Below are positions 40,611 to 49,835 of a stretch of 64,000 nt of DNA, one piece after another. This stretch comes from JAKRSE01 sp943369295 (GTDB taxonomy: Bacteria > Armatimonadota > Fimbriimonadia > Fimbriimonadales > Fimbriimonadaceae): NCBI GenBank assembly GCA_943369295.1, contig CALRMU020000004.1, forward strand, positions 124,001 to 188,000, given 5' to 3'. Below the pieces are notes generated by a model that was not told the DNA's origin, made no database searches, and saw only the letters and a list, made by a program, of their open reading frames with translations. The position numbers and the translations under genes were made by a program. Position 1 is the stretch's first letter; the number at the start of each line of letters is the position of its first letter.

Positions 40611-41603
40611 ATGAGCGCATACATCGGAATCGATTTGGGAGGCAATGCAGTTAACGTCACCGCATTTCGTGACGGAGATTTTCTGATCGATGAGATGATT
40701 GAAGTCCCGAGCCGGGTGAAAGAAGGCCCGGCAGTCTGTGTTGAGCAGATGGCATTGGGGTTCCGCAAAGCCCTGGAAGCTGCTGGCCTGAGCGAATCTG
40801 ATGTTGTCGCTGTGGGGATGGATGGCCCTGGCCCCGCCAGCGCCACAGGAGTCATGAGCAGCAAAGGGGCGACCAACTTCGGGAATTCCGCCTACAGCAG
40901 CTACGATCTTCGCGGCGCACTGCAGGATGCTCTTGGAATCCAGACCAGTTACATTAATGATGGAAACGCAGCTGGACTCTACTCGCACTGGGTGAGGTTT
41001 GGCAGCAACCCGAACCGAAGTTCAATTTCACTGATCATCGGCACAGGCATGGGCGGGGCAGTGGTGACTCATGGCCAGGTGGTGATTGGCAAGGTCGGGT
41101 TTGCGGCTGAGCTTGGCCATACCAAGCTCCCCCACGATTGGAACCCGGTTGAATCCATGACATGCCGCTGCAACTGCGGCTATATCAATGACCTCGAATC
41201 CGTCGCGAGCCTGACTGGAATTGAGCTGAATCTGCTGCCTCACTTTCTGCCAAGGTTCCCCGGCCACGACTTTGAGGGAATGGATTTCAACACAGCCGCT
41301 AAGAAGGCTCGTGGCTACGCAGAAAAGGGCGATGAACTTGCTCTGCAGGTGTTTAGGTGTCAAACCTGGGCCATTGCCGCCCACATCGAAATGATGATCA
41401 ACATCCTGGATATGGATGCTGCTTTCATCGGAGGCGGCGGAGTTCAGGCGACGGAAGAGTTCCGGCAGTTCTATCTAGGAAGCATTAGAGACTCTATCAA
41501 GTTCCGAGCGGAGCAGGCTGACCTTGAGATCGCCATTGCCCCTCATGGAGACATGGCTGGTGCCCGTGGTGCCGCTCTTTACGCCCAGTCTTACTTTGGC
41601 TGA
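40611..41603 (+). CDS. ROK family sugar kinase-like protein
   Basis: A 330-residue ROK protein: YIGIDLGGNAVNVTAF (phosphate 1 loop), GMDGPGPASATGVM, INDGNAAGLYSHW (catalytic Asp), LIIGTGMGGAVV and AAFIGGGGVQ. The family phosphorylates glucose, mannose, allose or N-acetyl sugars. The zinc motif CxCGxxGCxE reads CNCGYINDLE here, so the third Cys is lost. The DNA-binding extension of ROK repressors is absent, so it is a kinase-type member. It is transcribed alone with a hairpin after the stop. Confidence 0.88.
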   Translation: MSAYIGIDLGGNAVNVTAFRDGDFLIDEMIEVPSRVKEGPAVCVEQMALGFRKALEAAGLSESDVVAVGMDGPGPASATGVMSSKGATNFGNSAYSSYDLRGALQDALGIQTSYINDGNAAGLYSHWVRFGSNPNRSSISLIIGTGMGGAVVTHGQVVIGKVGFAAELGHTKLPHDWNPVESMTCRCNCGYINDLESVASLTGIELNLLPHFLPRFPGHDFEGMDFNTAAKKARGYAEKGDELALQVFRCQTWAIAAHIEMMINILDMDAAFIGGGGVQATEEFRQFYLGSIRDSIKFRAEQADLEIAIAPHGDMAGARGAALYAQSYFG

Positions 41604-41622
41604 CGCCACTCTCCTCACCCTG

Positions 41623-41653
41623 CCCTCTCCTCTCGTCAAGCGAAAGGAGAGGG
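41623..41653. terminator. Stem-loop between convergent ROK and GH140-like genes
   Basis: CCCTCTCCT pairs with AGGAGAGGG (9 bp, 13-nt loop), followed by TTCCGGAACC. The T-run is short, so it is only a probable terminator. Confidence 0.5.
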
Positions 41654-41667
41654 TTCCGGAACCTGAA

Positions 41668-42975
41668 TCAAACTCCCGGACGGCTAAACCTGGCTGAGCC
41701 GTCATCTAAAACTAGAACCCAATCTGGTCCCATGCCGGGCGAAGTGAAGGCGGGAAGGCTGGCCTTCTCAAAAGTGCCAATGCTCTCGGCGACACCTGTT
41801 CTCGGGTCGAACCACCACGCATTAATCTGTGCGCCAGAGAGAAGGGAAGCCTTAATCTTCATTTCCTGAGCTGTTGGCAGGTAGATCATCGCCCACTTGC
41901 CGGTGCTGCAGCGGCATGCACTGACATGGTGAACGCCTGCACCAGCCTCCTTTTCGAGAATTTCTTGACTAGGAATGCGCGTGAGAATGGGGCGAGATTC
42001 CATCAGCCTTCTGACGTGAACCATCTGATTGGCCCCGGGAAGATCGAGTGATTCAAACCAAGTCTTTAGGGGATTGTTGATGGGAGGGAAGGCAGGCTGA
42101 TTGAACTGCCATACGGCGTGGCAGCCATAGGTGTGACCGAGGGCACCAGCAAAGACTGAGTGATAGGCAGCTTTTCGGCAGTCCCATTCGCCTAAAAACC
42201 CCTTTTCAATCTTAAAGTCATCGGGGTGGTCCTCGTAGCCTGGCTCGGCATCAAGGCAGGGCTTCGTTGGAGTCAGGCCGTAGTCGTGACTGATCAGATC
42301 CCAGTTGGGGGAGTTTCTGGCATGGCCAGATTGGATCATGTTGAAATCCAGCCAAGATTCCTCATGAAGATGGGTTGACGAGTGCGCAAATCCGGCAGGA
42401 TGAAAACTGGCCAGCTGACTGCCCTGGTGAATCTCTCTCAGCCCGAGAGCCATCTGTCGATTGATCTCTTTATGAATTTCCTCCGTCAGCTGCCTGTCGC
42501 CCCCCATAACCCAAATGACTTGACGGCCTGAGAACCTTGTGCCGAGCCACCTACCGTAAACATGTGCGTTATTTGGAGTGAAGATTTCTGGGCCGACTCC
42601 CCAGTTGTTCAAGTTCCACTTGTCGCCCCAGGTGGGAAGTATCGCTAAGACCAAACCCAGATTCTCGGCCAAGGTGAGAACCTTTTCGACATGGTCAAAG
42701 TAGGCAGGGTTTGGCTTGGTTGGGTCGAGGTCTATGAGAGGGAGGTCGCCGTTGCGGTTGGGAACTCTGAGGCCATCGCACTCTGCCAAAAGCACGCATT
42801 GAATCACAGTGAAGCCCTGGGCTGCTCTCTTTTTGAGATAGGTGGCCGCTTCGGCCAAGGTCAGGCGATGAAACAGCTCCCAGGCAGTATCGGCAAGGTA
42901 GAAAAAAGGCTGGCCATCGCTCCACTGCAAAAACCGTTTGTTCTCACTCACCTTTAGGGTTCGCTGGTCGACCAT
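41668..42975 (-). CDS. DUF4038/GH140-like glycoside hydrolase
   Basis: A 435-residue protein with the DUF4038 plan: VSENKRFLQWSDGQPFFYLA, DTAWELFHRLTLAEAATYL, GFTVIQCVLL, VIWVMGGDRQ (acid/base region) and KPCLDAEPGYEDHP (nucleophile Glu). The end (YLPTAQEMKI, INAWWFDPRTGVA) fits the putative collagen-binding domain that follows DUF4038. GH140 members are apiosidases acting on rhamnogalacturonan II. No signal peptide is present. It diverges from the GH16 gene 60 bp away. Confidence 0.9.
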   Translation of the reverse strand: MVDQRTLKVSENKRFLQWSDGQPFFYLADTAWELFHRLTLAEAATYLKKRAAQGFTVIQCVLLAECDGLRVPNRNGDLPLIDLDPTKPNPAYFDHVEKVLTLAENLGLVLAILPTWGDKWNLNNWGVGPEIFTPNNAHVYGRWLGTRFSGRQVIWVMGGDRQLTEEIHKEINRQMALGLREIHQGSQLASFHPAGFAHSSTHLHEESWLDFNMIQSGHARNSPNWDLISHDYGLTPTKPCLDAEPGYEDHPDDFKIEKGFLGEWDCRKAAYHSVFAGALGHTYGCHAVWQFNQPAFPPINNPLKTWFESLDLPGANQMVHVRRLMESRPILTRIPSQEILEKEAGAGVHHVSACRCSTGKWAMIYLPTAQEMKIKASLLSGAQINAWWFDPRTGVAESIGTFEKASLPAFTSPGMGPDWVLVLDDGSARFSRPGV

Positions 42976-43035
42976 GACAGGCTAAACCATACTCTGCAAA
43001 AGCCTTGAGCAGCCCCTAAGGGATACACTCTTAAC

Positions 43036-43863
43036 ATGCTTTTGGGGATGCTGATTCCGGTTCTGGCTGCCCAACCCGTGTCTCCGTTCCAATTGGTCTG
43101 GAGCGAAGAGTTCAACTACACTGGCAAGCCCGACCCCAAAAAGTGGATATACGAAATCGGCTTCGTCCGCAACCGTGAGCTGCAATGGTATCAGCCAGAA
43201 AACGTCTCGGTTCAAAATGGCCGCCTCTTGATCGAGGGGCGTCGTGAGAGCAGGGCGAATCCCAACTTTAAAGAAGGCTCTGACGACTGGAAGCTGAACC
43301 GTAAAGAAGCCACCTACACTTCGGGATCAATCAAAACCAAGGGGCTGCATCGCTGGCTTTACGGAAGGTGGGAGATGCGCGGACGGATTGATATTCGCCC
43401 CGGCCTATGGCCCGCATGGTGGACAGTGGGCGAAGCGAGGGAATGGCCAGCCAACGGCGAGATTGACATGATGGAGTTTTTTAACAACATCATGCTTGCC
43501 AACTGCGCCTGGGGTTCGAAGACTCGATTTCAGGCAATTTGGGACGACAGCAAGACTCCCATCGCCACTGTTGCTCGCCGCCGCGGCTACGCATCTGCCG
43601 AAGCTTGGGCGAAGGATTTTCATGTCTGGCGAATGGATTGGGATCAAGATTGGATTCGGCTTTATCTCGATGGCTACCTGATGAATGAGATCGATCTTTC
43701 GAAAACGATCAATCAGAGCCCAGACGGCGCCAACCCATTCCGGGAGCCGCATCACATGATTCTCAATCTGGCGATCGGTTCGACTGGGGGAGATCCTTCC
43801 AAAACGGAGTTTCCGGCGAAGCTGGAAGTGGATTGGGTGAGGGTTTATCAAAAGAAGAAGTGA
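43036..43863 (+). CDS. GH16 family glycoside hydrolase (laminarinase-type)
   Basis: A 275-residue secreted enzyme (MLLGMLIPVLAAQPVS signal). Family hallmarks: LVWSEEFNYTGKPDPKKW, SGSIKTKGLHRWLYGRWEMR, RPGLWPAWWTVG and NGEIDMMEFF, where ExDxxE holds the nucleophile and acid/base Glu. It would cleave beta-1,3 or beta-1,3/1,4-glucans. Together with the GH140-like and GH5-like genes it suggests use of external polysaccharides. Confidence 0.93.
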   Translation: MLLGMLIPVLAAQPVSPFQLVWSEEFNYTGKPDPKKWIYEIGFVRNRELQWYQPENVSVQNGRLLIEGRRESRANPNFKEGSDDWKLNRKEATYTSGSIKTKGLHRWLYGRWEMRGRIDIRPGLWPAWWTVGEAREWPANGEIDMMEFFNNIMLANCAWGSKTRFQAIWDDSKTPIATVARRRGYASAEAWAKDFHVWRMDWDQDWIRLYLDGYLMNEIDLSKTINQSPDGANPFREPHHMILNLAIGSTGGDPSKTEFPAKLEVDWVRVYQKKK

Positions 43864-43923
43864 TTCAGACCATTTCTGCTAAGCGAACGAGCGGCCCTCT
43901 GAGCCAAAATAGAGCCCACCGCC

Positions 43924-44871
43924 ATGGCTGAATCAATCTCAAGACGTGACCTGCTTAAAGCAGCCGCAGCGGGATCCGTAATGGCCCCCGGCCTCGACCT
44001 TCTTGCCTCTGGCACAGATGCCCTAAACGAGAACAAAACAGTGTCTGCACAAGATTTCAAACAGCGTTACGCCCCCCATTTCGGCATGTTTCAAGATTCG
44101 GCTGGCGGAGACCTGGTCGATCAGTTGACCTTTGCCCGCGAGCAGGGTTTCACAGGCTGGGAAGACAACGGCATGAGAGGCCGATCGGTTGAAGATCAGA
44201 ACCGAGTGGCTGCCGCCATGACCAAGCTCGGAATCCAGATGGGAGTCTTTGTCGCCCATGCCGAGTGGAGCAAGCCGATCTACGCCCTTGGCGGCAAAGA
44301 AACCATCGACATGCTGAAGAAGGAAATGGTGGCTTCGGTCGAGGTTGCCAAGAGGGTGAATGCCAAGTGGATGACCGTCGTCCCCGGCCCCTTCGATCTT
44401 CGTTTGGCCTGGGATTACCAGACCGCCAACGTCATCGAAGTTCTTAAGCACATGGCAGGCGTTCTTGAGCCTCATGGCTTGGTGATGGTGCTTGAACCTC
44501 TCAACCCCTACCGCGATCATCCTGGCCTCTTTCTGACCAAGATTCCTCAGGCTTATCAGATCTGCAAGGCGGTCGATTCACCCTCCTGCAAAATCTTGTT
44601 TGATATGTATCACCAGCAGATTACAGAAGGGAACATCATTCCCAACATTGATCTGGCTTGGAGCGAAGTCGCTTACTTCCAGCAGGGAGACAATCCTGGC
44701 CGACAGGAACCCCTCACTGGCGAGATGAACTACCGAAACATCTTTAGGCACATCCACAGAAAGGGCTTTAAGGGCATTCTTGGCATGGAGCACGGAGTCA
44801 GCCAGGGCGGCAAAGAAGGCGAGAAAAAGCTGATTGACGCCTACCGCTGGTGCGACGACTTCACCGTCTAA
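43924..44871 (+). CDS. Tat-exported sugar isomerase-like TIM barrel protein
   Basis: A 315-residue protein with a twin-arginine signal (ISRRDLLKAAAAGSVMAPG). It resembles hydroxypyruvate isomerase and related TIM barrels: GFTGWEDNGMRG, LVMVLEPLNPYRDHPG (metal Glu), CKILFDMYHQQITEGN (Asp and His), and FKGILGMEHG (last Glu). It probably isomerises or epimerises a sugar or keto-acid in the periplasm. It stands 60 bp after the GH16 gene, possibly co-transcribed. Confidence 0.88.
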   Translation: MAESISRRDLLKAAAAGSVMAPGLDLLASGTDALNENKTVSAQDFKQRYAPHFGMFQDSAGGDLVDQLTFAREQGFTGWEDNGMRGRSVEDQNRVAAAMTKLGIQMGVFVAHAEWSKPIYALGGKETIDMLKKEMVASVEVAKRVNAKWMTVVPGPFDLRLAWDYQTANVIEVLKHMAGVLEPHGLVMVLEPLNPYRDHPGLFLTKIPQAYQICKAVDSPSCKILFDMYHQQITEGNIIPNIDLAWSEVAYFQQGDNPGRQEPLTGEMNYRNIFRHIHRKGFKGILGMEHGVSQGGKEGEKKLIDAYRWCDDFTV

Positions 44872-44894
44872 GCAGAGCATTTCAGCCTGTAAAT

Positions 44895-44930
44895 AACCCT
44901 GCCGAGATCGCAAGATCCGGCAGGGTTTTT
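44895..44930. terminator. Bidirectional terminator between convergent genes
   Basis: AACCCTGCCG and GATC pair with GATC and CGGCAGGGTT (14 bp with one bulged A, GCAA loop), with T-run on the plus strand and A-run reading as T on the minus strand. It serves the isomerase and the ABC ATPase genes. Confidence 0.9.
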
Positions 44931-45666
44931 AGTCTCCGACCTTGATCGTTTCGGCTTTGGCCGCTTCGACCAGCTCTTTGATCGGGCCAGAAGAAGCTTT
45001 TCGAAACTCATCTGAGCTGCCGTGGAAAAGGATTTCGCCCTTATGCAGAAAGACGATTCTGTCAGCGACACGAAAGACAGAAGACACATCGTGACTCACG
45101 ACAATTGAAGTGGTTCCCAGCCTGTCGCGGGTTTCGACGATCAAGCCGTCGATGCTGTAAGCCGTCACGGGGTCGAGGCCGCTCGTAGGTTCATCATAAA
45201 GCAGAACCTTGGGCTCAAGGGCAAGAGCACGGGCGAGTCCCACCCTCTTCCTCATGCCGCCGCTCAGCTCGCTTGGCATGCGTTCTTCGACTCCCGGCAG
45301 GCCGAGATCGTTTAACAGCCCTGTCACCAGATCAGTCTTCTGCTTCGGTGAGAGCTTTTTGTGCCGCTTGACTCCGAACAGAAGGTTGTCTCGAACATTG
45401 AGAAAGTCGAAGAGAGCGGCGTACTGAAAGACCATGCCTATCTTTCCGTGGACCTGATCGGGGTGGGTGACGACGGAAAGGTCATCAACCAGAATGTCCC
45501 CTTTTGTCGGTTTAATCAACCCGGCAATGCACTTGAGAAGGGTGGTTTTGCCCCCGCCCGATGACCCCATGATGGCCAGAATCTCGCCTTCCTTGACCTG
45601 AAGGTTTATGTCCTTAAGGACGCTTTGTGAACCAAACGAGTGAGAGACAGCCTGAACTTTTACCAA
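44929..45666 (-). CDS. ABC transporter ATPase, MlaF-like
   Basis: A 245-residue ATPase: VKVQAVSHSFGSQSVLKDIN, IMGSSGGGKTTLLKC (Walker A), GMVFQYAALFDFLNVRDNL (Q-loop, the form seen in MlaF/Ttg2A), LSGGMRKRVGLARALAL and VLLYDEPTSGLDPV. MlaF works with MlaE and MlaD in phospholipid transport across the envelope, but neither is adjacent. The start is taken as TTG 45666, which follows GAGGGA and overlaps no stop; a longer frame to 45801 lies inside the reductase gene. It follows the acyl-ACP reductase-like gene by 8 bp. Confidence 0.9.
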   Translation of the reverse strand: MVKVQAVSHSFGSQSVLKDINLQVKEGEILAIMGSSGGGKTTLLKCIAGLIKPTKGDILVDDLSVVTHPDQVHGKIGMVFQYAALFDFLNVRDNLLFGVKRHKKLSPKQKTDLVTGLLNDLGLPGVEERMPSELSGGMRKRVGLARALALEPKVLLYDEPTSGLDPVTAYSIDGLIVETRDRLGTTSIVVSHDVSSVFRVADRIVFLHKGEILFHGSSDEFRKASSGPIKELVEAAKAETIKVGD

Positions 45667-45674
45667 GGCATCCC

Positions 45675-46745
45675 TCAGGCAGTTTTGATCAGGGCAGGAG
45701 AGGCAGCTCGGGCCGCCTTGACTCGGTCGATGGAATCTTGTCCTACTGCTTTTTCGAAAGCGCGATAGCCAGCCAGTCTGAATCCATGTTTGGTGGCCCA
45801 ACCCATGGTTTCTTGCACCTGCTCCACAGTTACATTTTTGCCCAGAGTGTAATGGTCAGTTCTGTTTTCCAGGGCCAGCATCATGGTCTCGCTCATGCAG
45901 GCATAGGCTGTCCGGGCCGGAAAGCCGAAATCGAAATTGAAGTTAACCTGGCCAGGAACTTCTACCACTCCGCCTTCAATAACAAGCACATCTGGTCTTT
46001 CTTGGACGACCCTGATAGAAACATCTCTCGGCCTTGAGACATCACAGACCACCGCTCCTCGCTTCAAATGTCGAGGTTCGATAATGGCGTTGTCGCTGGA
46101 AGTCACTGTAATCACGAGGTCCGATTCGTTAAGACGCTCGACATTGGTTGTGGCTTCGGTGCGGGGCAGACCGATTCCGGCCTGCTCTGTCCGGGCCTGG
46201 TCTCGTCCGATAAGCAGAGTCGACTTGAACTGAGGAGCCAGAATTCGTGCGCAGGTTTGACCGATCGAGCCGGTGGCTCCGACCACGGCCAGGTTTGACT
46301 CGGCGGGAATGATGCCGACTCTCGCCGCGGCATCGAGTGCCCCCTCAATCGCGGTCGCGACTGTGTAGCTGTTGCCTGTCGTGACTCCGATCGGACTGTT
46401 TTTCGAGAGCGTTACCCCTCCATCTCCAACAATGGCTGTAAAGGCTCCTAGACCGATCAGCTTTGCCCCTTCGCTCTTGGCGATTTCTGCACAGACCTGG
46501 AGAGCTTCCAGACTCCTTTCGGGGTCTGCCAGCATCATTTTGGGGGTCATGGGCAGGCCGATAAACCAGCCTTCAGTCTTGGCACCGGTAAGACTGGTGA
46601 TTCCTGTGATGTGGCTTGCTACCTTTGGCTTCAACTTGGTCATCAGTCTTTCGATGACAAAGTTGGGCAGATACTTCATGTAGGGATACTTTCGGGCAGT
46701 ATCCCTGGCGTGAATGGGGTGGACAACGAAGGCAAATGGGGTCAC
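45675..46745 (-). CDS. Acyl-ACP reductase-like protein (AAR family)
   Basis: A 356-residue NAD(P)-binding protein. FAFVVHPIHARDTARKYPYM, AKLIGLGAFTAIVGDGG, TTGNSYTVATAIEGALDAA, LAVVGATGSIGQTCARIL (Rossmann dinucleotide site, about residue 152), ITVTSSDNAIIEPRHL, VIEGGVVEVPGQVNF and MGWATKHGF follow the order of the cyanobacterial fatty-aldehyde-forming acyl-ACP reductase. That enzyme makes fatty aldehydes from acyl-ACP for alkane synthesis. No aldehyde-deformylating oxygenase is nearby. The downstream lipid ABC ATPase hints at a membrane lipid role. Confidence 0.78.
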   Translation of the reverse strand: MTPFAFVVHPIHARDTARKYPYMKYLPNFVIERLMTKLKPKVASHITGITSLTGAKTEGWFIGLPMTPKMMLADPERSLEALQVCAEIAKSEGAKLIGLGAFTAIVGDGGVTLSKNSPIGVTTGNSYTVATAIEGALDAAARVGIIPAESNLAVVGATGSIGQTCARILAPQFKSTLLIGRDQARTEQAGIGLPRTEATTNVERLNESDLVITVTSSDNAIIEPRHLKRGAVVCDVSRPRDVSIRVVQERPDVLVIEGGVVEVPGQVNFNFDFGFPARTAYACMSETMMLALENRTDHYTLGKNVTVEQVQETMGWATKHGFRLAGYRAFEKAVGQDSIDRVKAARAASPALIKTA

Positions 46746-46795
46746 GCCGACGTTGAATGTACCTAACTCGCAGGGTTTGGCTTTCGTCCTGTCCC

Positions 46796-47761
46796 TTACA
46801 TATCGGGGTGAGTTTTGCCCAAAAGCTTAATCACCGCTTTGTGAACCTGGTCTACCCTTGGCTCTTCGCCTCCACTTGGCAGGACTGTAACGTAGGGGCT
46901 CATCCATGGCGCCCACCTTTGAGAGGCCGATTCTGCGTCCGGCCGTGTCTCGATAACGCAGGCAGGGGTGGACTGGGTGGCCGCCAAATGAATGAGTCCT
47001 GAGTTGACACTCACCATAAAAGCGGCTCCTTTAATAAGAGCGGCGAGGCCCGGCAGAGTGAATTGTCCGGCAGCGTTAAGTGCCCCATCGAAGGCAGAGA
47101 CTGCTTCAGCTTGATCCTGTTCTGCAGCCGAACCTACGATGATCGCTGTCATTCCGAGTTCGTCGCAGAGCTTTTCTCCCAGTGCCATAAACTTCTCGAT
47201 TGGCCAAGGCTGAGATGTTCCTCCCGTGAAGGGAGCGACAACGAAGTATTCGCCGAGTCCATCAACCATCTTCATGGCTTCGGTCAAGTCGCCTTCCGAA
47301 AGAGGCATAGATGACGGAGTTTCTGGCAGGGAAGTCGAAAGGGCTTCTTCGGCCATCCGTAGAATCAGCCTGACTTCGTGGGTGGAAGGGTCGAACGATC
47401 CATGAAAGTTTCGGGTCAGTTTCTTCCCATAGCCTTTGTGGGTTAGCCCGACTCGGAGAGGGATTCCTGCCAGCCAGGCAGCCAGGGTGTGATCGCCAGA
47501 ATCTTCTTTCGGAATCAGAACAGCCCCGTACTTCTGCTTTCTCCAGGCGAAAGCGGTGGTGATGATTCCCCAGATTCCCAGCCGGTAGGGAGTCAGGTGA
47601 ACCTGCTTTACGTCTGGCAGCCTTTCGAAGAAGGTGGCAAAGGGAGCCTGACACATGAAGTGGACCTCGCTATCTGGCCTTGCTTTGCGAATCGCCGAGG
47701 GAATCGGAGTCGTGAGAAGGCAGTCGCCGAGCTTGTCCTGCCTTACAATTAGAACCTTCAT
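46796..47761 (-). CDS. Glycosyltransferase family 9 (heptosyltransferase-like)
   Basis: A 321-residue GT9: KVLIVRQDKLGDCLLTTPIP at the N-terminus, LAAWLAGIPLRVGLTHKGYG and FMVSVNSGLIHLAATQSTPA near residue 240, the nucleotide-sugar site. It likely adds a heptose or other sugar to an envelope glycolipid. It overlaps the preceding GT9 gene by 4 bp (ATGA), so the pair works together. Confidence 0.93.
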   Translation of the reverse strand: MKVLIVRQDKLGDCLLTTPIPSAIRKARPDSEVHFMCQAPFATFFERLPDVKQVHLTPYRLGIWGIITTAFAWRKQKYGAVLIPKEDSGDHTLAAWLAGIPLRVGLTHKGYGKKLTRNFHGSFDPSTHEVRLILRMAEEALSTSLPETPSSMPLSEGDLTEAMKMVDGLGEYFVVAPFTGGTSQPWPIEKFMALGEKLCDELGMTAIIVGSAAEQDQAEAVSAFDGALNAAGQFTLPGLAALIKGAAFMVSVNSGLIHLAATQSTPACVIETRPDAESASQRWAPWMSPYVTVLPSGGEEPRVDQVHKAVIKLLGKTHPDM

Positions 47762-48825
47762 CGAGACTCTCCTGCTAACCTCAGGGCAGCACTAGCCACA
47801 TCGTGGGGAGTGATTTGGCGGAAGCATTCTCCGCTGCAGGATTTGCTGGCCCGAACAGGGCACGGGCAGGAGCGGTGGAGCAGGGCATGGCCCTCTCCGG
47901 CTGGTGATGAGTGCTCAAGATAAGTCGGGCCATAAACCGCCACAACCTTGCCGCCAAGGGCAGCGCAGAGGTGCATGGGGCCGCTATCCATGCAGATCAA
48001 GGCGTTGAGGCGGCTGAGCAGGTGACCAAAGGCAAGAATGGGCAGTTCACCTGGCAGGCGGGAGGCTCGGCCATCCAAACGGTCATTCAGCTCTTTGAGG
48101 TCGGCTTCCTCATTGGCAGATCCGAGCAGGACGACTCTGGCTCCGCAGGCAAAAAGAATCTTGGCTGTGGCGGTTAAGTTCTCAACTCCCCATTTCTTTT
48201 TGGGGTCGGCTGATCCCGGGTGAATTCCGATGAGGGGGCCAGGAGCTCTGAGAACTTCTAGAGCCTGCTCCGCCAGTTCGATATCTCGATTTGAAGGGAA
48301 AAGGCAGGGCAGACAGGGATCGGGCTGGCCGCCGAGCAGTTCAATGACCTTTGCGCCGTGATCCCTTACTTCATGAAGCTCCCTTTGGTAGGGAACATAG
48401 GCGTCGAACAGATTTTCGTATTTCTTTCCCCGCCAGATTCCGACTCGCCGTGGGATTCCGCCCAGCTTGGTTTGGAGAACCAGGTCGTTCGAGTCATCGA
48501 GCAGCACAGCCAGATCGAACTTCTCTTTTCTGAGACGTGATATGTGGCTGAACTTGCCCGAGAGACCTTGGTGAGTGGGGCGGGCCCAGATTTCGGTGCA
48601 GTAAGGAAAACCCTGCAGCAGACCCAAGGTTCTTTCACCGACTTCGGCGGTGATATGGGCGTCAGGAAACCTGTTTCGAAGGGCTCTCAGAGGGCCGGTC
48701 AGGTTGACGACATCACCAAAATGCTCTCTGCCTGGGGCAAAAATTTTGAGCGGGGGGTTCTGTGCGAGCTCTTCGGCAAGCCATTGGGCGGCTTCAGGGC
48801 CAGTTCGAGCTCGGGCTGCAGCCAT
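47758..48825 (-). CDS. Glycosyltransferase family 9 (heptosyltransferase-like)
   Basis: A 355-residue GT9: LKIFAPGREHFGDVVNLTGP, LALLRNRFPDAHIT-like strand, GPLIGIHPGSADPKKKWGVE and ALICMDSGPMHLCAALGGKV followed by VAVYGPTYLEHSSPAG. The C-terminus has a Cys cluster (CPCPVRASKSCSGEC), common in GT9 proteins. First gene of the GT9 pair. Confidence 0.92.
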   Translation of the reverse strand: MAAARARTGPEAAQWLAEELAQNPPLKIFAPGREHFGDVVNLTGPLRALRNRFPDAHITAEVGERTLGLLQGFPYCTEIWARPTHQGLSGKFSHISRLRKEKFDLAVLLDDSNDLVLQTKLGGIPRRVGIWRGKKYENLFDAYVPYQRELHEVRDHGAKVIELLGGQPDPCLPCLFPSNRDIELAEQALEVLRAPGPLIGIHPGSADPKKKWGVENLTATAKILFACGARVVLLGSANEEADLKELNDRLDGRASRLPGELPILAFGHLLSRLNALICMDSGPMHLCAALGGKVVAVYGPTYLEHSSPAGEGHALLHRSCPCPVRASKSCSGECFRQITPHDVASAALRLAGESR

Positions 48826-48893
48826 AAGGTCCGGTAAAGGATCGTACCATGCCCGCCCGATCGGTTCATTGGGGGGTACCGTCCAGGCAAGAA

Positions 48894-49814
48894 ATGTTCT
48901 TCCGTGGCTTGATCCTTCGCATTGCCGCGCTCGGATTTGTCAGAAACTTTGTCACCAAAACAAAGCTGATGAAGCCGCTGGTCCACCGTTTTGTGGCGGG
49001 GGAAACTCTTGATGAAGCGATGGCGGCTGCCGAAGCCTTGGCCGAGAAGGGGCTTTGCTCTAGCCTTGACCTCTTAGGTGAAAACGTCGCGACGGTGGAA
49101 GAAGCTCATGCCGCGGCTCTGGCTTACGAAGAGATCGTGGACCGCATCGCCAATTCGCCCCACAAAGACAAGATCAACATTTCCATCAAGCTCACCGCTC
49201 TTGGTCTCGACCAAGGTGATGCTGTGGCCGAGGCCAACTTCAGAGAGCTTTTGACTCTGGCTGGAAAGCACGGAATCTTTGTCCGCGCCGACATGGAAGC
49301 GAGCGAATACACAGAAAAGACCATTTCGATGATCGAGAAGGTCTTTCCCGACCACCAGAACACCGGCACGGTTCTGCAGGCAATGCTTCGCCGCACCCAT
49401 GGCGACATCGAAAGGCTGATCAAGCTGGGCTGCCGCCTGAGATTGGTCAAGGGGGCTTATCTTGAAGGGGCTGATGTAGCTTTTCAGGACAAAGGCGAAG
49501 TCGATATGGCCTATGTCGATGGAGGGCGTCGCCTTCTTGAAGCTGGCGGTCACCACGCCATCGCCAGCCAGGATGAAGCCATCATCAATCAGCTTAAGGC
49601 TCACGCAACCTCAATCAACCGCCCCAAGGGCAGCTTTGAGTGGCAGATGCTCTACGGCATCAGGAGAGATCTTCAGGAATCTCTGGCGAAGGAAGGGCAC
49701 TTGGTTCGGGTTTATATTCCCTACGGCAGCCAGTGGTATCCCTACTTCTCTCGTCGGTTGGCCGAGCGGCCAGCGAACATGCTTTTTATTCTCAAGTCAG
49801 TTTTCAGGAAGTAG
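48894..49814 (+). CDS. Proline dehydrogenase
   Basis: A 306-residue FAD enzyme of the single-domain PRODH type: VAGETLDEAMAAAEALAEKG, INISIKLTALGLD, FVRADMEASEYTEKTI, RLRLVKGAYLEGADVAF and VRVYIPYGSQWYPYFSRRLA (substrate-binding Arg pair at the end). It oxidises proline to pyrroline-5-carboxylate and passes electrons to the respiratory chain. ATG 48894 is used; an upstream ATG adds 15 poor residues. No P5C dehydrogenase is adjacent. A heptamer array begins 22 bp after the stop. Confidence 0.93.
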   Translation: MFFRGLILRIAALGFVRNFVTKTKLMKPLVHRFVAGETLDEAMAAAEALAEKGLCSSLDLLGENVATVEEAHAAALAYEEIVDRIANSPHKDKINISIKLTALGLDQGDAVAEANFRELLTLAGKHGIFVRADMEASEYTEKTISMIEKVFPDHQNTGTVLQAMLRRTHGDIERLIKLGCRLRLVKGAYLEGADVAFQDKGEVDMAYVDGGRRLLEAGGHHAIASQDEAIINQLKAHATSINRPKGSFEWQMLYGIRRDLQESLAKEGHLVRVYIPYGSQWYPYFSRRLAERPANMLFILKSVFRK

Positions 49815-49835
49815 GGCTTCAAAGGAAGGCTGGAA

